Source: Riemerella columbina DSM 16469 (lineage in GTDB: Bacteria; Bacteroidota; Bacteroidia; Flavobacteriales; Weeksellaceae). Taken from it: 64,000 nt of DNA. Shown here in pieces: positions 52,796-60,893 of the stretch. The stretch covers positions 62,001 to 126,000 of the forward strand of contig NZ_KB894262.1 of assembly GCF_000374405.1 (NCBI RefSeq). Reading direction: 5' to 3'. Below the pieces are notes generated by a model. The model had not been told where the DNA came from, ran no database searches, and worked only from the letters and a program-made list of their open reading frames with translations. How positions within the stretch are numbered: position 1 is the stretch's first letter; every line of letters begins with the position of its first letter. The position numbers and the translations under genes are program-made.

Positions 52796-53389
52796 TTAAT
52801 AAAACACTTTACCATTTTTAATTTTTAGCACACCTTTATGTTCCATTTTTTTTATGGTTCTGATGACGGTTTCTATTCTCAAGCCTAGCATCTGAGCCAT
52901 TTCATTTCGAGTAAGGTTAATTTTCATTTCTTTAGTCTTCCCTTTTTTATAATTTTCAAACAATCCTAGAATTCTATCTTCAGGATTTTGGAACATTACA
53001 TTTTTAAGTATATTACTTTTGATAATGGCTTTAGTGGCGATTCGTTTAGTAAATTCTATACACCGTTCGGGATGTTCCATTAGGAAATTGATAAAAGTAT
53101 TGCGTTCTATTTTTATAACACTAGCCTTGTGGGAAGTTACCTTTACACTACCAGGGAAAGGCTTTTCTAGCAATACGGCTGGTTCTCCAAATAGAGAGGC
53201 TTCATTGACTTTGTGTTGAAGAAATTCTTTGCCTTCGTCGGTAAAATTATAGACCGCTAACTCGCCATCTTTTAGATAAAAAAAATAGTTGGATATCACC
53301 CCTTCATTCACGATGATATCCCCCTTATCATATTCTTTAATTGTAGATTGGGTTTTTTCTAGGAAATAGTCATCTAGGGTAAAATCCAT
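52796..53389 (-). CDS. Crp/Fnr family transcriptional regulator
   Basis: 197 residues. Cyclic-nucleotide-binding-like domain (KGDIIVNEGVISNYFFYLKD, ASLFGEPAVLLEKPFPGSVK) and C-terminal HTH with LTRNEMAQMLGLRIETVIRTIKKMEHKGVLKI. One Cys only, so no FNR-type [4Fe-4S] cluster. Sensing NO, heme or another ligand is possible (DNR/HcpR group). Adjacent to the nos and cytochrome genes, whose shared control region has a suitable palindrome. Confidence 0.9.
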   Translation of the reverse strand: MDFTLDDYFLEKTQSTIKEYDKGDIIVNEGVISNYFFYLKDGELAVYNFTDEGKEFLQHKVNEASLFGEPAVLLEKPFPGSVKVTSHKASVIKIERNTFINFLMEHPERCIEFTKRIATKAIIKSNILKNVMFQNPEDRILGLFENYKKGKTKEMKINLTRNEMAQMLGLRIETVIRTIKKMEHKGVLKIKNGKVFY

Positions 53390-53724
53390 AGTCAGTTATT
53401 TTATATTTTTCTTGTGCGAAGATATAACAAGATTTTAATTAAGACAAATATACCTTAATTAAATTATTGAATATCCTTAATAGATGAATTGTAATATTTT
53501 AAAAATATAAACCTCTGTAGTTTAATATTTTGTGAATGTAAATAAACTTGAAAATGATTAGTTAAAATAATAAGATGGTAGATGTTTAATTTGTATTAGC
53601 TCTAAATAAATTCGATATATTTGTATGGAATTACAGTTTATAAATAAAAAAGTATTGTAGGGATAGCAATCGGATTCAAAACAATAAACTAAATCATGAT
53701 TTATTAAAATGTAAAGTTATTCAT
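53390..53724. promoter_or_regulatory. Intergenic region between the Crp/Fnr gene and a methyltransferase gene
   Basis: 335 bp with no gene or RNA that I can recognise, about 75 per cent AT. A minus-strand TATATTTG at 53452-53445 may start the Crp/Fnr transcript. A plus-strand TTTG (53590-53593), 22-nt spacer, TATATTTG (53616-53623) may start the methyltransferase transcript, which would then have a leader of about 95 nt. No copy of the TATGAC palindrome is seen here. Confidence 0.45.
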
Positions 53725-54381
53725 ATGAAACAACCATTATCAGAAGAAGAATTACGAGAAATCGAACGGCAATTGCGTTGTCCCGATGGTGATTTTGGCA
53801 TCAAAATCGCACAGGATATGAATGAATCCAACCATCAAATGACAATGGAATCGGTTCGATTTTTGGAGTTACAAGATGGTGATTCTGTTTTAGAACTTGG
53901 TCACGGTGCTTGTGGTCATTTGGAAGCCTTATTGAAAATGGCACAAAACATCGATTATCACGGGTTGGATATTTCAGAAACGATGCACAAAGAGGCGAAA
54001 GAAAGTCAGTGTCATTTACCTGCCACTTTCAAATTGTATGATGGAAAAAACATACCTTATGAGGAGGCTACTTTTGATAAGATTTTCACAGTAAACACTA
54101 TTTATTTTTGGGAAGAGCCTGAGAAACTTCTCAACGAATTGGCTCGGGTACTCAAGCCTAATGGGCATTTGGTAATCGCTTATGCTGAAAAATCTTTTAT
54201 GAAAACCCTCCCGTTTGTCGCTGATAAATTCCGACTTTACGATTTGGAAGACATCAAAAAATTAGCGCAAAAATCACCCTTAAAAATTAAAGATACTAAA
54301 ACCCAAACGGAACAAGTGATTAGTAAAGTGGGCGAGTTAGTAGAACGAACTTATACGATGATGAAGTTGAAAAAAGAATAA
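53725..54381 (+). CDS. Class I SAM-dependent methyltransferase
   Basis: 218 residues. Motif I SVLELGHGACGHLEALLKMA near 54, YHGLDISETMHKEAKE near 78, FDKIFTVNTIYFWEEPEKLL near 115 and LARVLKPNGHLVIAYAEKSF near 140. UbiE-like. Substrate unknown. It stands alone between the nos region and kdsA. It is unrelated in gene context to the riboswitch-cassette methyltransferase. Confidence 0.85.
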   Translation: MKQPLSEEELREIERQLRCPDGDFGIKIAQDMNESNHQMTMESVRFLELQDGDSVLELGHGACGHLEALLKMAQNIDYHGLDISETMHKEAKESQCHLPATFKLYDGKNIPYEEATFDKIFTVNTIYFWEEPEKLLNELARVLKPNGHLVIAYAEKSFMKTLPFVADKFRLYDLEDIKKLAQKSPLKIKDTKTQTEQVISKVGELVERTYTMMKLKKE

Positions 54382-54437
54382 CTTTGGTGGTGTCAAAAAA
54401 AACTTATAATTTTATCGTTTAAAATTTGTCACCCATT

Positions 54438-55247
54438 ATGATTCAGCATTTAGAACATATTAAACATAAAGATTCCCACCAATTTTTCCTCATTGCAGGG
54501 CCTTGCGCGATAGAAAGCGAGGATATGGCATTACAAATTGCCGAAACGATTGTGAAATTATCAGATAAATACCAGATTCCTTATATATTTAAAGGTAGTT
54601 TTAAAAAAGCCAACCGTTCTAGAATAGATTCCTTTACAGGGATTGGGGACGAAAAGGCACTCCATATTTTAAAAAAAGTAGGGGAAACATTTAATATCTC
54701 TACCACAACAGATATTCACGAAAATGCCCATGCGGAACTTGCCGCACCTTATGTAGATGTATTACAAATCCCCGCTTTTCTGGTTCGTCAGACGGATTTG
54801 TTGGTTGCTGCTGCTAAAACGGGGAAGTGTGTCAGTCTAAAAAAAGGACAATTTCTATCCCCAGAAGCTATGCAGTTTGCCGTTCAGAAAATTAAAGATA
54901 TGGATAACGATAAAGTTGCCATTATAGAACGAGGAAATTCTTTTGGATATACAGATTTAATCGTAGATTATAGAGGTATCCCAACCATGCAACAGTACGC
55001 TCCTGTGATTTTGGATGTCACCCATTCGCTTCAGCAGCCCAATCAAAGTTCGGGGGTAACTGGAGGAAAACCTCAACTGATTGAAACGATTGCCAAAGCG
55101 GGAATTGCCGTAGGTACAGATGGCTTATTTATAGAAACGCATCCTAACCCGTCTGTCGCAAAATCTGATGGGGCTAATATGCTACCTTTAGACCAATTGG
55201 ATAGATTATTAGAGAAATTAACCAGAATTCGCGAAGCTATATTATAA
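54438..55247 (+). CDS. kdsA: 3-deoxy-8-phosphooctulonate synthase
   Basis: 269 residues from ATG 54438; TTG 54426 would add four residues. FFLIAGPCAIESEDMALQIA, FKGSFKKANRSRIDSFTGIG, LKKGQFLSPEAM, ERGNSFGYTDLIVDYRGI and DVTHSLQQPNQSSG are the DAHP/KDO8P synthase motifs. Condenses PEP with arabinose 5-phosphate for the Kdo of lipopolysaccharide. Asn (KKAN) in the first motif suggests a metal-independent type. TonB receptor follows after 22 bp. Confidence 0.96.
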   Translation: MIQHLEHIKHKDSHQFFLIAGPCAIESEDMALQIAETIVKLSDKYQIPYIFKGSFKKANRSRIDSFTGIGDEKALHILKKVGETFNISTTTDIHENAHAELAAPYVDVLQIPAFLVRQTDLLVAAAKTGKCVSLKKGQFLSPEAMQFAVQKIKDMDNDKVAIIERGNSFGYTDLIVDYRGIPTMQQYAPVILDVTHSLQQPNQSSGVTGGKPQLIETIAKAGIAVGTDGLFIETHPNPSVAKSDGANMLPLDQLDRLLEKLTRIREAIL

Positions 55248-55269
55248 CACCAACCAAAACTTTACTACC

Positions 55270-57447
55270 TTGAAAAAAATTATACTTGCCCTCGCCCTTG
55301 TGCCTGCATTATTAACTGCACAGAAAACTAAAACCATTGAAGAAGTGGTGTTTCAAAAACGCACAAAAAAGAAATCTACAGGCCTTACAGAAATGCGTCT
55401 TTCGACTAAGGCAGCACAGCAGGTGGCGAGTCTTTCGGGAGGGATTGAAGGCATTATTAAAACCCTACCTTCAGTCAATTCCAATACCGAACTTTCGTCT
55501 CAATATATGGTAAGAGGGGGGAATTATGATGAAAATTTAATTTACCTTAATGATATTGAACTCTACCGCCCATTTATGGTGCGTAATGCTCAGCAGGAGG
55601 GGATGAGTGTTATTAATCCAGATATGGTGTCTACGATTAGCTTTTCACCTGGTGGTTTCGAGGCAAAGTATGGTGATAAAATGTCGTCGGCACTGAATGT
55701 GTATTACCGAGAACCCGAAAAGTTTGAATTATCAGGCGAAGCCAGTTTAATTGATGGAAGACTAACGGTTGGTGGAGCATCTAAAGATAAAAAATTAACA
55801 GCAATTGCCTCGGCGAGATATAGAAATACCAATCTAGTCCTTAATACCTTAAAGGAAGATACAGACTTCAATCCACAATATATGGATATGCAGACTTTTG
55901 TCAATTATCATATCAATCCTAAGTGGCATTTATCTTTCGTTGGGTTTTTCTCTAAAAATACCTACGAAATGATTCCTAAAGAACGCAAAGTAGAATTTGG
56001 GTCGCTACAAAACCCGATGACTCTTACGGTATTCTATGGAGGTAAAGAAAATGATGCCTATCGCAATATGATGGGGACAGCATCTATCCATTTTAAGCCT
56101 AATAAACAATGGCGTTTTTCACTCGATAATTTTGCCTATCAAAGTAGAGAAAAAGAATATTATACCATTTCTTCGGCGTATCAGTTGGAAGCCTTCGACC
56201 CTGATACGGGCGACCCTGTGACTTCCTATGATATTGCAGGGCAAATAGACCATGCGAGAAATGACTTACTCGTAAAAACTTATGGAACACAATTGAAGGC
56301 AAAATACTACCCGAATGTGAATACCGACTACGAAGTAGGTATAAAATACGAACAAGAATCGCTAAAAGACAATACCAACGAGTGGCAACTGGCTGAGGTT
56401 CTGGGGTATAGTGTGCCGCGGTTAGAGGTGGCTTTGGGGCAGTTAGACCCTTCAGATTTAAAATTAAGACATCATATTCAAGGGGGTAATGATATTTCAC
56501 CTTATCGTTTTTCTGCTTATGCTCAGATGTCTAAAAAGTTTTTCATTAATGACCATAAAGCCTTTTTAAATGCTGGGGTGCGCACTCAATATTGGAGTTT
56601 TAATAAAGAAACTTTGGTATCGCCGAGGATTCAGTTTGCTATAAAACCCAACTGGGATATGGATATGTTGTTTAAAATCTCTGGGGGAATATATTACCAA
56701 GCGCCGTTTTATAAAGAAATTAAAGATTTAACAGGACAATTCAATCCCAATATTAAAGCACAGAAATCCTTACAAGTGATTTTAGGAAATGATTATGAAT
56801 TTCAATGGTATGACCGTCCTTTTAAATTGACCACAGAGGCTTACTACAAAAAAATGAACCATTTAATCCCTTATTATGTGGATAATGTAAGGGTAAGATA
56901 CTCAGGTAAAAACAATTCTGAAGGCTATGCCTATGGAGTGGATGCCAGACTATTTGGCGAATTTGTACCTGGGGTAGATTCTTGGATTTCTGCCAGTTAT
57001 GCTAGAGTATTTGAAAATATTGATAACAAAGGCTATATTCCAAGACCTACGGACCAGCGTTTTAGGTTTTCAATGTTTTACCAAGATTATATGCCAAAAT
57101 TTCCAAGTATGCGGGTTAATCTTACTTTGGTGTATGCTAATGGTCTGCCTAATGGAGCGTCTTTATTTTCTGACCCATACCAGTACACCAAGAATCTACC
57201 ATCTTACAAACGCGTAGATATTGGTTTATCCAAAATATTCATCGACCAAAAAGATTATAAAGCCCATAGCAGTTTTTGGCGAAACTTTAAGGAACTGAGT
57301 TTAGGAGTTCAAGTCTTTAACGCTTTTAATATTAATAATACGATTGCCAACCAATGGATTAATGATGGGACTACGGGCTATGCCTATCCTGTTCCCGTAA
57401 GGCTTACAGGACGATTTTTTAATGTGAAATTAGAGTTTAAACTTTAA
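55270..57447 (+). CDS. TonB-dependent outer-membrane receptor
   Basis: 725 residues from TTG 55270 (MKKIILALALVPALLTAQK, signal peptide). TonB-box-like KTIEEVVFQKR near 20, plug domain (IEGIIKTLPSVNSNTELSSQ, YMVRGGNYDENLIYLNDIEL), then a beta barrel of about 550 residues ending ...RLTGRFFNVKLEFKL. It lacks the N-terminal carboxypeptidase-D-like module of SusC-type receptors. Substrate unknown; no SusD partner is near. Confidence 0.9.
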   Translation: MKKIILALALVPALLTAQKTKTIEEVVFQKRTKKKSTGLTEMRLSTKAAQQVASLSGGIEGIIKTLPSVNSNTELSSQYMVRGGNYDENLIYLNDIELYRPFMVRNAQQEGMSVINPDMVSTISFSPGGFEAKYGDKMSSALNVYYREPEKFELSGEASLIDGRLTVGGASKDKKLTAIASARYRNTNLVLNTLKEDTDFNPQYMDMQTFVNYHINPKWHLSFVGFFSKNTYEMIPKERKVEFGSLQNPMTLTVFYGGKENDAYRNMMGTASIHFKPNKQWRFSLDNFAYQSREKEYYTISSAYQLEAFDPDTGDPVTSYDIAGQIDHARNDLLVKTYGTQLKAKYYPNVNTDYEVGIKYEQESLKDNTNEWQLAEVLGYSVPRLEVALGQLDPSDLKLRHHIQGGNDISPYRFSAYAQMSKKFFINDHKAFLNAGVRTQYWSFNKETLVSPRIQFAIKPNWDMDMLFKISGGIYYQAPFYKEIKDLTGQFNPNIKAQKSLQVILGNDYEFQWYDRPFKLTTEAYYKKMNHLIPYYVDNVRVRYSGKNNSEGYAYGVDARLFGEFVPGVDSWISASYARVFENIDNKGYIPRPTDQRFRFSMFYQDYMPKFPSMRVNLTLVYANGLPNGASLFSDPYQYTKNLPSYKRVDIGLSKIFIDQKDYKAHSSFWRNFKELSLGVQVFNAFNINNTIANQWINDGTTGYAYPVPVRLTGRFFNVKLEFKL

Positions 57448-57481
57448 AGTTATACGGTAGAGGTGGAGGGATGAGGTTGTT

Positions 57482-57973
57482 TTAGGTAAAATAATTCCAT
57501 AGAACCACGATGAGCATAGCAATACCGATGCTGAGATTCAAAGCCGTACTATATAAAAATCCAATTAAGGCACCTTTGGCAGAGTTGAGTGCTTTGCGAT
57601 GGTTATTGCGGTCATGCAAAAGTTCAGCAACCCAAACTCCTAAAAACATTCCAATTAAAAACCCTAAAGGAATGGGAATAAAGAATAACCCTAAAATCGC
57701 GCCCATCACAGCCCCAATGCTTCCCCATTTTGTACCACCATATTTTCGGTTGAGTCGGGCAGGGACTATATAATCCAAAAGCATAGACAATACCGTTACG
57801 ATTCCAAAAATATAGAGGTATACCATGGGCAATGGTGCACCTGCTCCAAACTTATAGAGCGAAAGTCCTCCGAAACATAAAATCAGTCCAGGCAGTACAG
57901 GCAAGAATGTACCAAGGATTCCCACGAGGATTAGAATGATACTTGCACCTACTAAAATTGTTTGTGTATCCAT
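57482..57973 (-). CDS. DUF456 membrane protein
   Basis: 163 residues, about five helices. Glycine-zipper stretches such as GTFLPVLPGLILCFGGLSLY, GTKWGSIGAVMGAILGLFF and GFLIGMFLGVWVAELLHDRN are the hallmark of DUF456. Function unknown. Monocistronic, convergent with the TonB receptor. Confidence 0.88.
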   Translation of the reverse strand: MDTQTILVGASIILILVGILGTFLPVLPGLILCFGGLSLYKFGAGAPLPMVYLYIFGIVTVLSMLLDYIVPARLNRKYGGTKWGSIGAVMGAILGLFFIPIPLGFLIGMFLGVWVAELLHDRNNHRKALNSAKGALIGFLYSTALNLSIGIAMLIVVLWNYFT

Positions 57974-58031
57974 AAAACCTTAAAATTTGGTTAAATTTAC
58001 ATAATTATTTACTTCTTATAGCCTTATTTAT

Positions 58032-58039
58032 TACTTTTG
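58032..58039 (+). promoter_or_regulatory. -7 box at the mscS-like start
   Basis: TACTTTTG ends 5 nt before the ATG at 58045, so transcription would begin at or next to the start codon and the mRNA could be leaderless. No -33 box at the right distance. Confidence 0.35.
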
Positions 58040-58044
58040 TCGCT

Positions 58045-59295
58045 ATGAATGACGAACTAAAAGATACCAAAGATTTCTTACAGCAAATAAGCGACCAATT
58101 ACACTTTTGGGTCAGAAAACAGTTGCCAGACGATTGGATTTTATTAGGGCAGATTCTGATAAAAGCTTTGTTGTTGCTTTTAATTGTGCTTGCGATAGAT
58201 ATTATTTTTAAATATACATTTAAGTTTTTATTTTATTTGTTTAAAAAACACGATCAAAAACCAATCATCAAAGCATTATATAATAGTAAAATTGCCAATT
58301 CCATTGCCCATTTCTTTGCGATTGGTATTGCTCGGGAAATGATTTATTCTATTTTTTATAGACATCCCAAAAGTTATGGACTGCTAGAAACCTTGTTTGC
58401 TTTGGTATTTGTGGTGCTTTTAGCGGTATTGTATGTACGATTACTAAAAGCCTTAGAACGCTATTATATCTATAAAAAGGATTCTTACCGTATTACCACA
58501 ATTCGAGCGATTACCCAATCGCTGAAAATTATCGGTTATCTTATGTTTGGATTTATTGGGATTTCCATTATGTTTGATATCAATTCCAGCACCATTATCG
58601 GAAGTTTGGGGGCGATGACGGCTGTTATTATGCTCGTCTTTAGAGATACCATTTTAGGTTTCGTCACGGGAATCCATGTTTCTACTTCTAAAAATATGAA
58701 GGTAGGAGACTGGATTGGGATTCCTAAATATCAGATTGAAGGAACGATTGAGGATATTAATCTATTGACCACTAAGATTTTAAATTTCGATAAAACCATT
58801 TCTACCATTCCGACTTACGACTTGCTTTCTACCGAGATAAAAAATATGCAGGTAATGTCCGAAACCAATACCAGAAGGATTAAGCGTGTGATTTATTTTA
58901 ATATTAAGTCCTTCAAATTTTTGACTAAGGAAGAAATAGAGTTATTTTCGCAAGTAGATTTGCTTGAAACCTATATCAAAGAAAAAAAATTAGAAATTAA
59001 AGCATCTAATGATGAAAATAACCCGCTCAACCAGAAACAACTAACTAATATCGGGACTTTCAGAGTATATGCGTTCAATTATTTGTTGAATCATCCGAAA
59101 ATAGACCAAGAAAGCCATTTGATGGTAAGGCAGTTAGAAAGTTCACCTCAAGGGTTACCTTTAGAAATCTATTGTTTTACGAATGATTCCAAATGGGAGC
59201 ATTATGAGGGAATTCAAGCCGATATTTTTGACCATTTACTTGTAGCGGCACAAAAATTTGATTTAGAAGTGATGCAAGTAAGTTTTAAAGTTTAA
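58045..59295 (+). CDS. Mechanosensitive ion channel family protein (MscS/YbdG-like)
   Basis: 416 residues. Helices near 35-55, 85-110, 118-140 and 160-205, then the pore-lining Gly/Ala-rich helix (GSLGAMTAVIMLVFRDTILG) and MscS beta domain (HVSTSKNMKVGDWIGIPKYQ, IEGTIEDINLLTTKILNFDKTISTIP). The C-terminal domain is longer than MscS, as in YbdG/MscM types. Protects from osmotic downshift. pdxJ follows 31 bp later. Confidence 0.92.
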   Translation: MNDELKDTKDFLQQISDQLHFWVRKQLPDDWILLGQILIKALLLLLIVLAIDIIFKYTFKFLFYLFKKHDQKPIIKALYNSKIANSIAHFFAIGIAREMIYSIFYRHPKSYGLLETLFALVFVVLLAVLYVRLLKALERYYIYKKDSYRITTIRAITQSLKIIGYLMFGFIGISIMFDINSSTIIGSLGAMTAVIMLVFRDTILGFVTGIHVSTSKNMKVGDWIGIPKYQIEGTIEDINLLTTKILNFDKTISTIPTYDLLSTEIKNMQVMSETNTRRIKRVIYFNIKSFKFLTKEEIELFSQVDLLETYIKEKKLEIKASNDENNPLNQKQLTNIGTFRVYAFNYLLNHPKIDQESHLMVRQLESSPQGLPLEIYCFTNDSKWEHYEGIQADIFDHLLVAAQKFDLEVMQVSFKV

Positions 59296-59326
59296 TCTAA
59301 TTTTAATCACTATTTAATATAACACC

Positions 59327-60046
59327 ATGACGAAACTAAGCGTTAATATCAATAAAATTGCCACTCTAAGAAATGCCCGCGGTGGCGATGTTCCAAGTGT
59401 CACCCAAGTGGCGATAGATGCTCAAAAATTTGGAGCAGAAGGAATTACCATACATCCGCGTCCAGACGAAAGACATATCACCAGAAAGGATGTCTATGAT
59501 TTAAAACCTTTGGTAACAACGGAATTTAATATTGAAGGCAATCCTCATCGCCCATTTATCGATATGGTGCTAGAAGTAAAGCCAGAGCAAGTGACTTTGG
59601 TACCCGATGCCGATGATGCGATTACTTCTAATGCGGGCTGGAACTGTAAAACCCATTTGGAATTTTTAAAACCTATCATTGCCGAATTTAAATCGGCGGG
59701 GATTAGAACTTCTATATTTTTAGACCCTAACCCAGGAATGGTGGCTTATGCTGCTGAAACGGGAACCGACCGTATAGAACTCTATACCGAAGCCTACGCT
59801 AAAGGTTACGATACGAATAAAGAACAAGCCATAGAATCTTATATTAAAACCGCAGAAGAAGCTCTAAAACATGGTTTAGACATCAATGCAGGACATGATT
59901 TAAGTCTTGATAATTTAAAATATTTTGCCGAACAAATCCCAGGACTTTTAGAAGTATCTATCGGGCATGCTCTCATTTCGGAAGCACTTTACCTTGGTTT
60001 AGAAAATACAATACAAGCCTACCGCAAACGATTGGCACAATGGTAA
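59327..60046 (+). CDS. pdxJ: Pyridoxine 5'-phosphate synthase
   Basis: 239 residues. [51 protein letters not shown] and [11 protein letters not shown], then [16 protein letters not shown] are the PdxJ signatures (catalytic Glu, His). Condenses DXP with 3-amino-2-oxopropyl phosphate to make pyridoxine phosphate. Overlaps the hydrolase start by 7 bp. Confidence 0.97.
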   Translation: MTKLSVNINKIATLRNARGGDVPSVTQVAIDAQKFGAEGITIHPRPDERHITRKDVYDLKPLVTTEFNIEGNPHRPFIDMVLEVKPEQVTLVPDADDAITSNAGWNCKTHLEFLKPIIAEFKSAGIRTSIFLDPNPGMVAYAAETGTDRIELYTEAYAKGYDTNKEQAIESYIKTAEEALKHGLDINAGHDLSLDNLKYFAEQIPGLLEVSIGHALISEALYLGLENTIQAYRKRLAQW

Positions 60047-60834
60047 ACACAATGACAATGGATACAATTTTACACTCAAAAATATATAACAAAGACTCTA
60101 AGGAAACACCACTACTTGTATTTCATGGTTTATTTGGAATGCTGGATAACTGGGGTAGTTTTGGTAGAGAATTTGGTGAATTAATGCCAATTCATTTGAT
60201 TGATTTAAGAAATCATGGGAAAAGTTTTCATAGCGATGCCATGTCGCACGACGATTTAGCCGATGATATCTTGCACTATATGCAACACTACAATCTTGAA
60301 AAAGTACATCTACTCGGGCATTCTTTGGGAGGTAAAGCAGTGATGCAGTGTGCCATAAAATATCCCGAATTGGTAGAGAAATTAATCGTTGTGGATATTT
60401 CGCCTAAATCTTATCCACCACATCATCAGGGAATTATCAAAGCCTTACAAAGTGTAGATTTTAGCCAAGTGACTTCTAGAGGCGAGGTAGAAACAATTTT
60501 GAGCAATTACATTCATGAAAAACCAGTTATCCAGTTTTTAATGAAAAATCTCTATTGGACAGAGGATAGAGCCCTCAATTGGCGATTTAATCTAAAGACA
60601 CTCGCTGAAAAATACGCTGAGTTTGTAAGCAATGCAATAAAATTTGGTACTTTTGAGGGGGAAACTTTATTTATTTCTGGCGAAAAATCTAATTATATTC
60701 TGCCTCAAGATGAGTTTCTTATCAAGCAACAATTTCCTCATTCTAAAATTGTTACCATATCGAAAGCTGGACATTGGGTACAAGCCGAAAATCCTAAAGA
60801 GTTTGCAGAAGTGGTTAAAACATTTCTACTATAA
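60040..60834 (+). CDS. Alpha/beta-fold hydrolase (YbfF-like esterase)
   Basis: 264 residues. [20 protein letters not shown] near 28, DLRNHGKS near 56, nucleophile Ser in [13 protein letters not shown] near 94, catalytic His in [13 protein letters not shown] near 248. Matches the YbfF/BioH-like esterases. Overlaps pdxJ by 7 bp (ATG at 60040; ATG 60052 or 60058 are alternatives). Substrate unknown. Confidence 0.9.
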   Translation: MVNTMTMDTILHSKIYNKDSKETPLLVFHGLFGMLDNWGSFGREFGELMPIHLIDLRNHGKSFHSDAMSHDDLADDILHYMQHYNLEKVHLLGHSLGGKAVMQCAIKYPELVEKLIVVDISPKSYPPHHQGIIKALQSVDFSQVTSRGEVETILSNYIHEKPVIQFLMKNLYWTEDRALNWRFNLKTLAEKYAEFVSNAIKFGTFEGETLFISGEKSNYILPQDEFLIKQQFPHSKIVTISKAGHWVQAENPKEFAEVVKTFLL

Positions 60835-60893
60835 TAACCATAAATGTGTTAGTTAGACGCTTATTATTAGTTTAAAATTATTATTTTTACTGG

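Noticed and set aside
53390-53724. Hidden small RNA or tRNA in the 335-bp gap
   Set aside because: No cloverleaf, no strong hairpin with T tract; only promoter-like boxes could be supported.
55270-57447. SusC-type glycan receptor
   Set aside because: No N-terminal carboxypeptidase-D-like domain and no SusD partner; ordinary TonB-dependent receptor.
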